A stretch of DNA of 17,610 nt from UBA6987 sp045616945 (GTDB lineage: Bacteria > Bacillota > Clostridia > Lachnospirales > Lachnospiraceae), in assembly GCA_045616945.1 (NCBI GenBank), contig JAZLHR010000018.1:1-17610 (forward strand). Reading direction: 5' to 3'. Position numbers and translations under genes: made by a program. The notes below the pieces were generated by a model. It ran no database searches. It was not told where the DNA came from and was given only the letters and a program-made list of their open reading frames with translations. Position 1 is the first letter of the stretch; each line of letters begins with the position of its first letter. Below are positions 1-7,223 of this stretch, in pieces.

Positions 1-1
1 T

Positions 2-1483
2 GTGGAGCCCACTGAGCCCACTGAGCCGACCGAGCCGACCGAGCCGACCGAGCCGACCGAGCCGACCGAGCCGACCGAGCCGACCGAGCCGACCGAGCCG
101 ACCGAGCCTACTGAGCCCACTGAACCTACCGAACCCGAGGAGCCCACTGAACCTACCGAGCCCGAGGAGCCCGAAGAGAAGAAGCCCGTGGCCCTTTCCG
201 ATGCGAACAAGGCCGTTTTGAAAGCACTGACTCCCGCGCTCCTGAAAGCGGAGGCAACTGCGTTAAAGAACAATCTCAGCTTTGCCTGGGAAGTATATCA
301 GCGCTACCTGAACATCAATATCAAGCCGCAGCTTGAATTTGAAAAGAGCGGTACGATGACTGCTATGAGCGCGATGGATTCGCTGAAACAGATTACCGGT
401 GCCGGCGGTGTTCCTTTCAACCTGCCTGAAACGGATGAAGAAATAGCCGACAGCTTAAAGCCGGTCAATGCGATGATCATCCGGGAACTGTCTCTGACGG
501 CCACGAAGAGCGCTGACTGGGGCGGCTCCGATTTCAGCAAGTTCTCCATGAGTTCTCTTGAAGTCGGTGATTTCGTCGTTCTGGCCAATAATGTGACCGG
601 TACCGGCAAGGCTTATTGGATGTGCCTGTATCAGGGCGACGGACAATTCCTGATCAGCGAATACCAGAACGAGGCATTTACGCCCGCCGGCGGCTCGGAA
701 GTTCCGTCCGGAACGAATATCACCGTGCGCAGCTTTGCAGGCGATGCCGAATTCCAGGCACTTCTGAAGGCCAGCCCGCTCACGGGCTCCAACTGGGCTT
801 TGTTCTATACGCTGCGGCCTTCCGCAGGCTATGAGGACATCAACGCACTGCAGACGCCTATCGGGCTTTCCGAGGCCAACAAGGCTGCCATTGCAGCCCT
901 GACGGCAGACAGTGTGGGCGCCGTAGCCAATACGAAGTTTGCCGCGGATGTTTACGCGAAGATCAACCTGGATATTTCCTCCATCATCGGTTCCAAGCAG
1001 TCCACGATGAACATCGTGAAGAATTATCTGACCGGACAGACCAAGCCGCAGTACAATCTGCCCACTGCCGCAGTGGAAGGCTGGGAAGCGACCTTTAAGG
1101 CCCTGATCCCCGGCTACTTCACCGGCGGTCTGGTAGAAGACGGCACTCTGGATATCAGCGGCCTCAGCCTGAAGGATCTGGAGATCGGCGACCTGCTCTT
1201 CCTGGCGGATACCGGCAACAGCGCTTATTGGTATATGGTCTACCAGGGCAGCGGCAAGTTCCTGACCTGCAAGTACCACAAGAACGCGGTCGGCGATAAT
1301 CTTGCCGAGACGGTCACTGCCGTCATTGAAGCGGCGGATGATGACGCATACAAGGCGATGCTGACAAAGATCCCGGATTTCGCCGAAGCCGACGTGAAGG
1401 CGGAGAACTGGATGACCTTTGCACTGCGTCCTTCGCAGGCGTTTACCAACATCAATGCGGAAGCCTCGACGCTCGCGGAATGA
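2..1483 (+). CDS. Surface/secreted-type protein with EPT-repeat spacer and two duplicated domains (5' partial)
   Basis: The reading frame is already open at the left edge, so the true start and any signal peptide lie outside. The GTG at position 2 has no visible ribosome site and is not taken as the start. Visible residues 2-58 are 19 tandem Glu-Pro-X units (mostly EPT), typical of extended wall-spanning or linker regions. Two homologous domains follow, at about residues 65-288 and 289-493. Each begins LS(D/E)ANKA, carries an L-E-(V/I)-G-D-(F/L) motif followed by a Tyr-Trp strand and YQGxGxFL, and ends near LRPS..(Y/F).(D/N)INA. The G-D-hydrophobic motif plus following strand resembles the NlpC/P60 core. 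However, I see no Cys nucleophile, and Tyr stands where the catalytic His would be, so a binding rather than enzymatic role is inferred. It ends with adjacent stops TGA-TAA. Specific function not recognised. Confidence 0.8.
   Translation: MEPTEPTEPTEPTEPTEPTEPTEPTEPTEPTEPTEPTEPTEPTEPEEPTEPTEPEEPEEKKPVALSDANKAVLKALTPALLKAEATALKNNLSFAWEVYQRYLNINIKPQLEFEKSGTMTAMSAMDSLKQITGAGGVPFNLPETDEEIADSLKPVNAMIIRELSLTATKSADWGGSDFSKFSMSSLEVGDFVVLANNVTGTGKAYWMCLYQGDGQFLISEYQNEAFTPAGGSEVPSGTNITVRSFAGDAEFQALLKASPLTGSNWALFYTLRPSAGYEDINALQTPIGLSEANKAAIAALTADSVGAVANTKFAADVYAKINLDISSIIGSKQSTMNIVKNYLTGQTKPQYNLPTAAVEGWEATFKALIPGYFTGGLVEDGTLDISGLSLKDLEIGDLLFLADTGNSAYWYMVYQGSGKFLTCKYHKNAVGDNLAETVTAVIEAADDDAYKAMLTKIPDFAEADVKAENWMTFALRPSQAFTNINAEASTLAE
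5..175 (+). repeat. 9-bp in-frame tandem repeat encoding (Glu-Pro-Thr/Glu)n
   Basis: Nineteen consecutive 9-bp units encode E-P-X. Units 3 to 11 (positions 23-103) are nine identical copies of GAGCCGACC. The flanking units use other synonymous codons (CCC/CCT, ACT/ACC, GAA), and units 15, 18 and 19 encode Glu-Pro-Glu. The identical core with diverged edges is what recent slippage or unequal exchange would leave. Because the unit is a multiple of three, copy-number change would alter spacer length without breaking the frame. The array may extend left of the window. Confidence 0.95.
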
Positions 1484-1514
1484 TAAAGAGCTTTTGAGGT
1501 GATCCCTCATACAA

Positions 1515-1543
1515 GGGCGGCCCCGGTGATCCGGCGGCCGCCC
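1515..1543 (+). terminator. Bulged GC-rich hairpin, copy 1; probable terminator of the surface-protein gene
   Basis: An 8-bp stem GGGCGGCC/GGCCGCCC (1515-1522 with 1536-1543), a bulged C at 1535, then a 4-bp stem CCGG/CCGG closed by loop TGAT (1527-1530). The sequence TCTTTC follows, a weak pyrimidine tract. A small hairpin TGAGG/CCTCA (1495-1509) precedes it. It lies 31 bp after the stop codon of the upstream gene, which fits a terminator, but the U-tract is poor. Its architecture is repeated almost exactly at 1684-1712. Confidence 0.55.
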
Positions 1544-1652
1544 TCTTTCAGCCCGATATCGCCTGAAGTTTCAGGCTGTGTTCGGGGCGGATTTTCAGAT
1601 TTTCAGTGAGAAAACCCGGCAGAAGGACCAGTATATTTATTTCAAAATCAAA

Positions 1653-1681
1653 TAGAAAGCTGTTTTCAACTATGTTATAAT
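1653..1681 (+). promoter_or_regulatory. Predicted promoter of the ABC exporter pair
   Basis: A perfect TATAAT at 1676-1681 is preceded by TG one base upstream (1673-1674), giving an extended -10. A -35-like TAGAAA (1653-1658, 4/6 match) lies 17 bp upstream. The expected start of transcription, near 1688, falls inside hairpin copy 2, so the RNA would begin in or at the hairpin. The promoter is about 120 bp before the first ABC gene, leaving a structured leader. Confidence 0.6.
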
Positions 1682-1683
1682 AC

Positions 1684-1712
1684 AGGCGGCCCCGGGGTTC
1701 CGGCGGCCGCCT
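1684..1712 (+). repeat. Bulged GC-rich hairpin, copy 2, at the ABC exporter leader
   Basis: Stem AGGCGGCC/GGCCGCCT (1684-1691 with 1705-1712), the same bulged C (1704), inner stem CCGG/CCGG and loop GGTT (1696-1699). Compared with copy 1 at 1515-1543, the outermost G-C pair has become A-T on both arms and only the loop differs otherwise. Both copies follow a short TACA. No U-tract follows this copy, so it is not an ordinary terminator. Confidence 0.7.
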
Positions 1713-1800
1713 CCGCTGTTTGCGGCAATCGGGCGGAAGAATAACGCTCCCGCTCTTTCCGGCAGGCATTTTCCTGTCATGCAGTCAAAGGACCGACACC

Positions 1801-3513
1801 ATGAAACTGATCGTACGGTACCTGCGCCGGCACGGGCGCATTTTCCTCCTTTCCATGACCTTCCTGACGCTGGAGGCGGTATGCGATCTGCTGCAGCCAA
1901 CCTTCATGTCCTATATCGTGGACCGGGGTGTTGAGCAGGCGGATATCGGGAAGATCCTCCGCTACGGCGGGATCATGCTGCTGATCGCATTTGCGGGCGC
2001 CTTCTGCGCCGTGATGCGCAGCCACATGGCCAGCCGGACCTCGCGGCGCGTGGGCAAGGAACTGCGCAGCGATATGTTCCGCCATGTACAGCAGCTTTCT
2101 CTGGAGAATATCGACCGGCTGCAGCCGGCATCGGTCGTGACGCGCATGACGAATGATGTCACGCAGGTGGAGGATTTCATCAACCGTATGATGCGCATCA
2201 TGGTCAAGGCGCCCATCACGGGCATCGGCGCGGTCATCCTGATCGTGATTCAGACGCCCCGCCAGGCGCCGGTGATGCTGGCTATATTATTGATCGTTTC
2301 GGGGCTGGTAGCGGCGAATATGCGCATCGGATATCCCCGTTTTGCCCGCGTCCAGCAGAAGCTGGATCGCCTGAACGGTGTGACGCGGGAATTTTTAAGT
2401 TCTATCCGGGTGGTGAAAGCCTTTCGGGCGGAAGATGCGGAACGCGAAAAATTCGGCGCCGCTTCCGGGGAGCTGGCCGCAGCCAATACGGAGGCCATGC
2501 GGACCCCGGCTGTCTTTTCGCCTCTGATCAATCTGACCGTCAATCTGGGGATCGTGCTGCTTCTGTGGATCTCTTCGCGGCAGGACAGCAGCCGGATCGG
2601 CCGTCTGATGGCCTCCGTCAACTATATGACCCAGTTCCTCTTTGCCGTGACCAAAACGGCGGATACGGTCAATACCGCGGTCCGGGCGATCGCTTCGTCC
2701 CGGCGCATCGGTGAGCTTTTGGAAGAGCAGCCTGCCCAGCAGGAGCCTGCGCAGCCTGCCGAGGTGCAGCTGACGGGCGAGCTGTGCTTTGACCGTGTCA
2801 GCTTCCGGTATGCCGGAGCCGGCCGCAATTCCCTGTATGATATCAGCTTCCGTATCTCTGCGGGGACCACGCTGGGGATCATCGGGCCTACCGGCGCCGG
2901 AAAAAGCACCCTGGTGAATCTGGTGCCGCGCTTTTATGACGTGACGGACGGGCGCATATTGGCAGACGGAACGGATATCCAGCAGATCGCGGAAAAAACA
3001 TTGCGGGAAGCTATCGCCGTGGTGCCGCAGAAGGCACTGCTGTTTACCGGGACCATCCGGGAAAATCTTCTGTGGGGGCGCAGCGGCGCTTCACAGGAGG
3101 AAATCTCGGCGGCAGCGCGGGTCGCCTGTGCCGAGGAATTCATTTTGAAGAATCCGGAAGGCTACGATACCCTGCTGGGGCAGGGCGGAGTGAACCTGTC
3201 CGGCGGTCAGAAGCAGCGTCTCTCTTTGGCGAGGGCACTGCTGCGCAGACCGAAAATATTGCTGCTGGACGACTGCACCAGCGCGCTCGATGCCGCTACC
3301 GAGGCCAGAGTTCTGGAGGGACTGCGGCAGCTGGCCCCCAGACCTGCGGTATTGCTCGTCAGCCAGAAGATCTCCACGGTTATGCAGGCTGACTGCATCC
3401 TTTGTTTGGATGACGGCCGGGTGGCCGGGCTGGGCACCCACCGCGAGCTGATGGAACATTGCGAGACCTACCGTCAGATTTACGATTCGCAGATCGGAGG
3501 GAGAAAAGCATGA
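1801..3513 (+). CDS. ABC exporter half-transporter, degenerate-site subunit
   Basis: Start ATG 1801 is chosen because AAAGGA (1787-1792) lies 8 bp upstream; the product is 570 residues, usual for a TMD-NBD half-transporter. Residues ~10-300 form the six-helix exporter domain and ~330-570 the nucleotide-binding domain. Walker A is GPTGAGKST (362-370), the Q-loop Gln is 410, and the signature LSGGQ (466-470) is canonical. The catalytic Glu after Walker B is replaced by Asp (LLLDD, D491) and the switch His by Gln (Q522). These are the substitutions known from the non-hydrolytic subunit of heterodimeric exporters such as TM287/288 and BmrCD. It overlaps the next ABC gene by 4 bp (ATGA), so the two are translationally coupled. 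Multidrug or lipid/peptide export is the family expectation; the substrate cannot be read from sequence. Confidence 0.93.
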   Translation: MKLIVRYLRRHGRIFLLSMTFLTLEAVCDLLQPTFMSYIVDRGVEQADIGKILRYGGIMLLIAFAGAFCAVMRSHMASRTSRRVGKELRSDMFRHVQQLSLENIDRLQPASVVTRMTNDVTQVEDFINRMMRIMVKAPITGIGAVILIVIQTPRQAPVMLAILLIVSGLVAANMRIGYPRFARVQQKLDRLNGVTREFLSSIRVVKAFRAEDAEREKFGAASGELAAANTEAMRTPAVFSPLINLTVNLGIVLLLWISSRQDSSRIGRLMASVNYMTQFLFAVTKTADTVNTAVRAIASSRRIGELLEEQPAQQEPAQPAEVQLTGELCFDRVSFRYAGAGRNSLYDISFRISAGTTLGIIGPTGAGKSTLVNLVPRFYDVTDGRILADGTDIQQIAEKTLREAIAVVPQKALLFTGTIRENLLWGRSGASQEEISAAARVACAEEFILKNPEGYDTLLGQGGVNLSGGQKQRLSLARALLRRPKILLLDDCTSALDAATEARVLEGLRQLAPRPAVLLVSQKISTVMQADCILCLDDGRVAGLGTHRELMEHCETYRQIYDSQIGGRKA

Positions 3514-5312
3514 TCAACGACAGAGCTCTTCCTCCCGAACAAATGCGCGGTGCCAGGAATATCGGCAGGGCTGCCGTAAAGCCGAAAGACCTGAAGGGGA
3601 CCCTGCGGCGGCTGATCGCCCTGACCAAGGGACACCGCGACGGTATGGGCGGTATTCTGCTGCTTTCCGCCTGCGCGTCGGTCACGACTGTTTTTTCACC
3701 GTATATCACCGGCAAGGCAGTTACCGCCGTGCGGACTCAGCAGCCGGTGAAAATGATATTGATCATGCTGCTGGCTCTGTATATCAGCGAGTGGCTGATC
3801 AAATTCCTGCAGCAGTATTGCATGGCAAAGATCGGACAGCGGATGATTGACCATATCCGCCGTGCGCTTTTCGAAAAAATGAGGGCGCTGCCGCTGCGCT
3901 TCTTTGACAGGCACCGGCACGGCGAGCTGATGAGCCGCCTGACCAACGACGTCGATAACATCAGCACCACGATCTCCAATTCCCTGTCGCAGCTGCTGAC
4001 ATATCTGTTCACACTCACCGGGATTTTGGTGATGATGCTGCGGATGAGCCTGCTGCTTTCCGTTGTGAGCCTGTGCGGCGTGGGTATGGTATTCCTGCTC
4101 ACAAAGATCGTTACAAAGCATACGCGGAAGCTTTTCGCGGCGCAGCAGACCCGGCTGGGGGTGCTGAACGGGCTGATCGAGGAAAGTGTCTCCGGACTTT
4201 CGCTGGTCAAGGCATTTAATCACGAGGCGGAGCTTGACCGGAGCTTCCAGGAGAAAAACGACGAGCTGTGTACCGTATCCGTGCGGGCACTCATCTGGTC
4301 CGGCTATCTGATGCCCATTACGAACGTGATCAACAATATCTGCTACCTGATCATCGCGGTGCTGAGTGCCGTCCTGTATGTGAAGGGCATCATCGGGGAG
4401 ATCGGTATGATCACGAGCTTCCTGCTGTATGTGCGGCAGTTCACCCGCCCCTTCGTGGAAATCGCGGATATCTACAACAGCTTCCAGACGGCGGTCGCCG
4501 GTGCGGAGCGCGTGTTTGAGATCATGGATGAGCAGCCGGAGCCGGAAGATGATCCGAATGCGCCGGAACTGAAGCATCCCCGCGGCGAGGTCACATTTGA
4601 AAATGTCACCTTCGGCTACAGTGACGATCAGCCAGTGCTGAAGCATATCGATCTGCATATCCCTGCCGGAACGCAGGTCGCGGTGGTAGGACATACCGGT
4701 TCGGGCAAAACGACGCTCATCAATCTGCTGACGCGTTTTTATGATGTAAACGAAGGACGGATATTGCTGGACCGCCGTGATCTGCGGGAATATAAGCTGG
4801 CGGATCTGCGGGACTGCTTCGGTGTCGTGCTGCAGGATACGGCCCTTTTTGCGGTTTCGGTCGCGGATAATATCGCCTACGGCAGGCCGGAAGCCAGCCG
4901 CCGCGAGGTGGAAAAGGCCGCGGAGACCGTCGGCGCGGACGGCTTCATCAGGCGTCTGCCGCAGGGCTACGATACGGTGCTGGAGGGCGGCGGCAGCGAA
5001 CTCTCGCAGGGAGAACGGCAGCTGCTGACCATCGCCAGGGCCCTCCTTTCGGATGCGCCGCTCATGATCCTGGATGAAGCGACCAGCTCCGTCGATACGG
5101 TGACCGAGATGAAGATCCGGAAAGCCATGCTGGAGATCTGCCGCGGGCGGACGTCCTTCATCATTGCCCACCGGCTCAGTACCGTGCGCGATGCGGATAT
5201 CATCATTCTGCTGGAGGACGGAGAGATCCGGGAAATGGGCTCTCACCGTGAACTGCTGGCACTGGGCGGCCGATATTGCGAAATGTACCGGACCCAGGGG
5301 CATACGGACTGA
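3510..5312 (+). CDS. ABC exporter half-transporter, catalytic-site subunit
   Basis: Start ATG 3510 follows GGAGGG (3496-3501) with good spacing and overlaps the upstream stop as ATGA; the product is 600 residues. An N-terminal extension of ~45 residues precedes the six-helix domain (to ~335), then the ATPase domain. Walker A is GHTGSGKTT (394-402), Walker B LMILDE with the catalytic Glu at 523, and the switch His is 554 (IAHRLST), all intact. Its signature motif is the variant LSQGE (498-502). In heterodimers the signature of one subunit faces the Walker motifs of the other, so this variant pairs with the degenerate site of the upstream protein, while that protein's LSGGQ completes the catalytic site here. 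The pair therefore reads as one heterodimeric exporter. Related to BmrC/BmrD and LmrC/LmrD-type pairs; substrate unknown. Confidence 0.93.
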   Translation: MINDRALPPEQMRGARNIGRAAVKPKDLKGTLRRLIALTKGHRDGMGGILLLSACASVTTVFSPYITGKAVTAVRTQQPVKMILIMLLALYISEWLIKFLQQYCMAKIGQRMIDHIRRALFEKMRALPLRFFDRHRHGELMSRLTNDVDNISTTISNSLSQLLTYLFTLTGILVMMLRMSLLLSVVSLCGVGMVFLLTKIVTKHTRKLFAAQQTRLGVLNGLIEESVSGLSLVKAFNHEAELDRSFQEKNDELCTVSVRALIWSGYLMPITNVINNICYLIIAVLSAVLYVKGIIGEIGMITSFLLYVRQFTRPFVEIADIYNSFQTAVAGAERVFEIMDEQPEPEDDPNAPELKHPRGEVTFENVTFGYSDDQPVLKHIDLHIPAGTQVAVVGHTGSGKTTLINLLTRFYDVNEGRILLDRRDLREYKLADLRDCFGVVLQDTALFAVSVADNIAYGRPEASRREVEKAAETVGADGFIRRLPQGYDTVLEGGGSELSQGERQLLTIARALLSDAPLMILDEATSSVDTVTEMKIRKAMLEICRGRTSFIIAHRLSTVRDADIIILLEDGEIREMGSHRELLALGGRYCEMYRTQGHTD

Positions 5313-5357
5313 AAAAGCGGCTTTGCGGGAAAAAATGATAAATTCAGCCGGGAATAT

Positions 5358-5386
5358 TTGACAGATGGCGTCTGTGCGGGTATACT
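5358..5386 (+). promoter_or_regulatory. Consensus sigma-A-type promoter
   Basis: TTGACA (5358-5363), exactly 17 bp, then TATACT (5381-5386). Transcription should start near 5393, giving a ~29-nt leader with the ribosome site AGGAGGGA. An upstream in-frame ATG at 5365 lies between the -35 and -10 boxes, which argues against it as the start of the following gene. Confidence 0.85.
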
Positions 5387-5421
5387 GTTTTCAGACGGGC
5401 AGCTGGCAGGAGGGATTAAAA

Positions 5422-6684
5422 ATGGAACTGTATCATGATATCCCGGAATCTCAGGGTGTAGCAAATGCGTTAAAGCGGGCCGCGCAGATGCGTGACCTTT
5501 GGTGGACGGCTATCCGTCCGATGCCTTCCGGAATCGGATACGTGACGCCCGAAGGCGAGAAAGGGTATTTTTCCGGGACAGCTCCTATGTTTCGGCCGCA
5601 GAAGGGTGTGAACTATTCCTCTGTCCGTCTGCACGAAAAATTTGTCGGCTATAATGTGTCCGTCGAAACCTATCTGTCCGCGCTGGCAAATCCGAACAGC
5701 TGCCTGTATACGAAATTCCAACATAAGAACGGGCTGCGGATGTACAGCTATTATGGGATCGTCTGCTCCTGCTTCGTCAGCTATGTGACGGGCCGGCCCT
5801 ACCGTACGCCCTGTGCCGCCTGGCCCAAATTGCCCGCCGTGGAACAGATCGACACGACCGATCTGAACAAGCTGAAGCTGTGCGATATCGTGCTCAATCC
5901 GAAGCAGCATATTACCATCATTACGGATATCCAGCGGGATATCGAAGGCAATGTGCAGCAGATCACGGTTTCCGAAAGCACCCTGCCTTATGTGACTTCC
6001 GCGACATATACGCCGGAGCAGTTTCGCAGTCATTGGAAGATCGGTACGGATTATTCTGTATATCGCTATCATGAGATCGACAAGGTGACTTACACACCTA
6101 CGCCCTTCGCGCCGGTACCGGGCGACCCTTACTGCGGCGAAGCGAAGATCAACCCCAGCATCATGACGGATTTCGGCAACAAGGCCAATTACGAGCTGGG
6201 AGTCGATCCCGTGGAAGTGACCTTCCTCGAAGAAGGCTGGGATGCCCTGCGTGTGACCGGACCCGACGGGATCCGGGTATATGAGCCGCAGGACGGCAAG
6301 GCCCTGCCGGAAACGAAGGTGCCGGGCTTTTATACCGCGGTGGCGACAAAGCGCAGCGGGGAAGTTTCGGATCCGCTGGAATGGTGCGTGACCGACCTGC
6401 ACGCCGAGACCGACAAGGCTGTTTATAAGCCCGGTGAGCCGGTCAGGATCCGCTTCCGCAATAGCCTGCCGGACGAGGTGTTCCACCTGATCATCAATAA
6501 CCATACGGACAATATCCGTCACCAGCAATATCTGACGGAGGACGAAAAGAAGGCAGGCTGCTTTACGGCAGAGGAAAATCCGGGCTATCAGGTGCCCGGG
6601 AAGTACCGTGTATTGCTCATTGCCCACGGAAAATACGGCTGCTACGCCTCCGGGCGCTGCGAGTTCACCGTGGAGGAATCATAA
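5422..6684 (+). CDS. NlpC/P60-like (papain-fold) putative hydrolase with C-terminal beta-rich region
   Basis: Start ATG 5422 is set by AGGAGGGA (5408-5415) and by the promoter that excludes the earlier in-frame ATG at 5365; the product is 420 residues. Residues ~100-190 carry an NlpC/P60-like pattern. GIVCSCFVSYV (112-122) matches the family's DCSGFVxYV nucleophile motif with Cys115. LKLCDIVLN then HITIITDI matches the GDLVFF...HVGIY motif with His163, and a third polar residue may lie in VSES (183-186). The remainder (~225-420) looks like two beta-sandwich/Ig-like modules. There is no signal peptide or membrane segment, so either it acts in the cytoplasm or it leaves by an unusual route. The family cleaves peptidoglycan peptides or related amides; this member is diverged and its substrate is not known. 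The next small gene starts 15 bp later in the same transcript. Confidence 0.7.
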   Translation: MELYHDIPESQGVANALKRAAQMRDLWWTAIRPMPSGIGYVTPEGEKGYFSGTAPMFRPQKGVNYSSVRLHEKFVGYNVSVETYLSALANPNSCLYTKFQHKNGLRMYSYYGIVCSCFVSYVTGRPYRTPCAAWPKLPAVEQIDTTDLNKLKLCDIVLNPKQHITIITDIQRDIEGNVQQITVSESTLPYVTSATYTPEQFRSHWKIGTDYSVYRYHEIDKVTYTPTPFAPVPGDPYCGEAKINPSIMTDFGNKANYELGVDPVEVTFLEEGWDALRVTGPDGIRVYEPQDGKALPETKVPGFYTAVATKRSGEVSDPLEWCVTDLHAETDKAVYKPGEPVRIRFRNSLPDEVFHLIINNHTDNIRHQQYLTEDEKKAGCFTAEENPGYQVPGKYRVLLIAHGKYGCYASGRCEFTVEES

Positions 6685-6699
6685 AAAAGGAGAACGACG

Positions 6700-7113
6700 A
6701 TGAAGAAAACTGGATGGATCCTGACTGTACTTGCTGCAGGCGCCGCAGCCGGCGGCTATCTGTACGCTAAAAAGGCTGCGGAAGAAGCGAAAGCTCAGCC
6801 CGAAGGCGCCGATGCGTCCTCCGAGGAACAGGCTAAGACCGATGCGCGTGCGAAATTCGAGGAATTCAAGGCAAGCGCGAAGAATGTAACCGAGGAAATG
6901 ACCGAGGCCATCAAGAAAGCCTCCGAAGAGATGAAGAAGACCGTCAGCGGCATGATCGCCAAGTATGCTGCCGCCAAGAAGGGCACCGAGGAAGATCTTA
7001 CGGAAGCAGCGGAAGCCTGCGAGGACACCGAGGAAGAAGCCGCCGCAGAGGAAACTCCTGCGGAGGAAGCTGAAGCTGCCGCGGAAGAAGCGGAAAAGCC
7101 TGCCGAGGAATGA
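6700..7113 (+). CDS. Small membrane-anchored acidic coiled-coil protein, YtxH-like
   Basis: Start ATG 6700 has AAAGGAGA upstream (from 6687) and lies 15 bp after the hydrolase stop; the product is 137 residues. Residues ~5-22 form one hydrophobic Gly/Ala-rich segment with a single Lys before it and Tyr-Ala-Lys-Lys after it, a typical N-terminal anchor. Residues 25-100 are charged, with heptad-like Ala/Lys/Glu patterning that suggests an amphipathic helix or coiled coil. The C-terminal ~35 residues are almost entirely Glu and Ala with Pro. The layout resembles the YtxH/general-stress small proteins of Bacillota, but that assignment rests on composition and architecture, not on a diagnostic motif. 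Function unknown. Confidence 0.75.
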   Translation: MKKTGWILTVLAAGAAAGGYLYAKKAAEEAKAQPEGADASSEEQAKTDARAKFEEFKASAKNVTEEMTEAIKKASEEMKKTVSGMIAKYAAAKKGTEEDLTEAAEACEDTEEEAAAEETPAEEAEAAAEEAEKPAEE

Positions 7114-7146
7114 TCTGCCGGGCTGCGGATGATCCCGCAGAAACGG

Positions 7147-7186
7147 AAAAACCGCACGTTTGTCTTTTGACAGGCGTGCGGTTTTT
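7147..7186. terminator. Bidirectional intrinsic terminator between convergent genes
   Basis: A 12-bp perfect inverted repeat, AAAAACCGCACG (7147-7158) with CGTGCGGTTTTT (7175-7186). The symmetric A/T ends give a U-tract for both directions. It lies between the rightward acidic-protein gene (stop 7113) and the leftward transporter gene (stop at 7224). A further hairpin CTGCGG/CCGCAG (7123-7140) lies just before it. Confidence 0.9.
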
Positions 7187-7223
7187 GTATGCGGATGACA
7201 GGGAAAAGGCTGCCGGGCTGCTT

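Larger units (their letters stand above)
1484..1800. other. 317-bp gene-free, hairpin-rich intergenic region
   Basis: No credible gene is present. It holds two copies of a bulged hairpin (1515-1543 and 1684-1712), a short hairpin GCCTGA-AGTT-TCAGGC (1561-1576), and a tandem ATTTTCAG duplication (1591-1606). The second duplicate runs into an inverted repeat TTTTC-AGTGA-GAAAA (1600-1614). A predicted promoter (1653-1681) and two further leader hairpins, CCGC/GCGG (1713-1725) and GGCAGG/CCTGTC (1761-1778), lie just before the ABC gene. The stretch 1620-1680 is distinctly AT-rich compared with its surroundings. Confidence 0.8.

Noticed and set aside
5..175. EPT array as a CRISPR-like or non-coding tandem repeat
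   Set aside because: Units are contiguous 9-mers without spacers and stay in frame with a long protein-coding region.
455..1510. A 351-codon minus-strand frame opposite the surface protein
   Set aside because: Low-complexity Arg/Gly/Ile-rich translation and no ribosome site of note; the plus strand holds a clear internal domain duplication that is preserved at protein level.
1779..1803. Possible leader-peptide ATG just before the first ABC gene
   Set aside because: The frame starting at 1779 has no ribosome site and runs out of frame well into the ABC gene, so it does not look like an attenuator peptide.
3696..5303. A 535-codon open frame on the minus strand
   Set aside because: Antisense shadow of the second ABC gene; the plus-strand frame carries all ABC motifs.
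5365..5421. Earlier in-frame ATG for the NlpC-like gene
   Set aside because: It lies between the -35 and -10 boxes of a consensus promoter, upstream of the expected transcription start, and has no ribosome site; ATG 5422 has a strong one.
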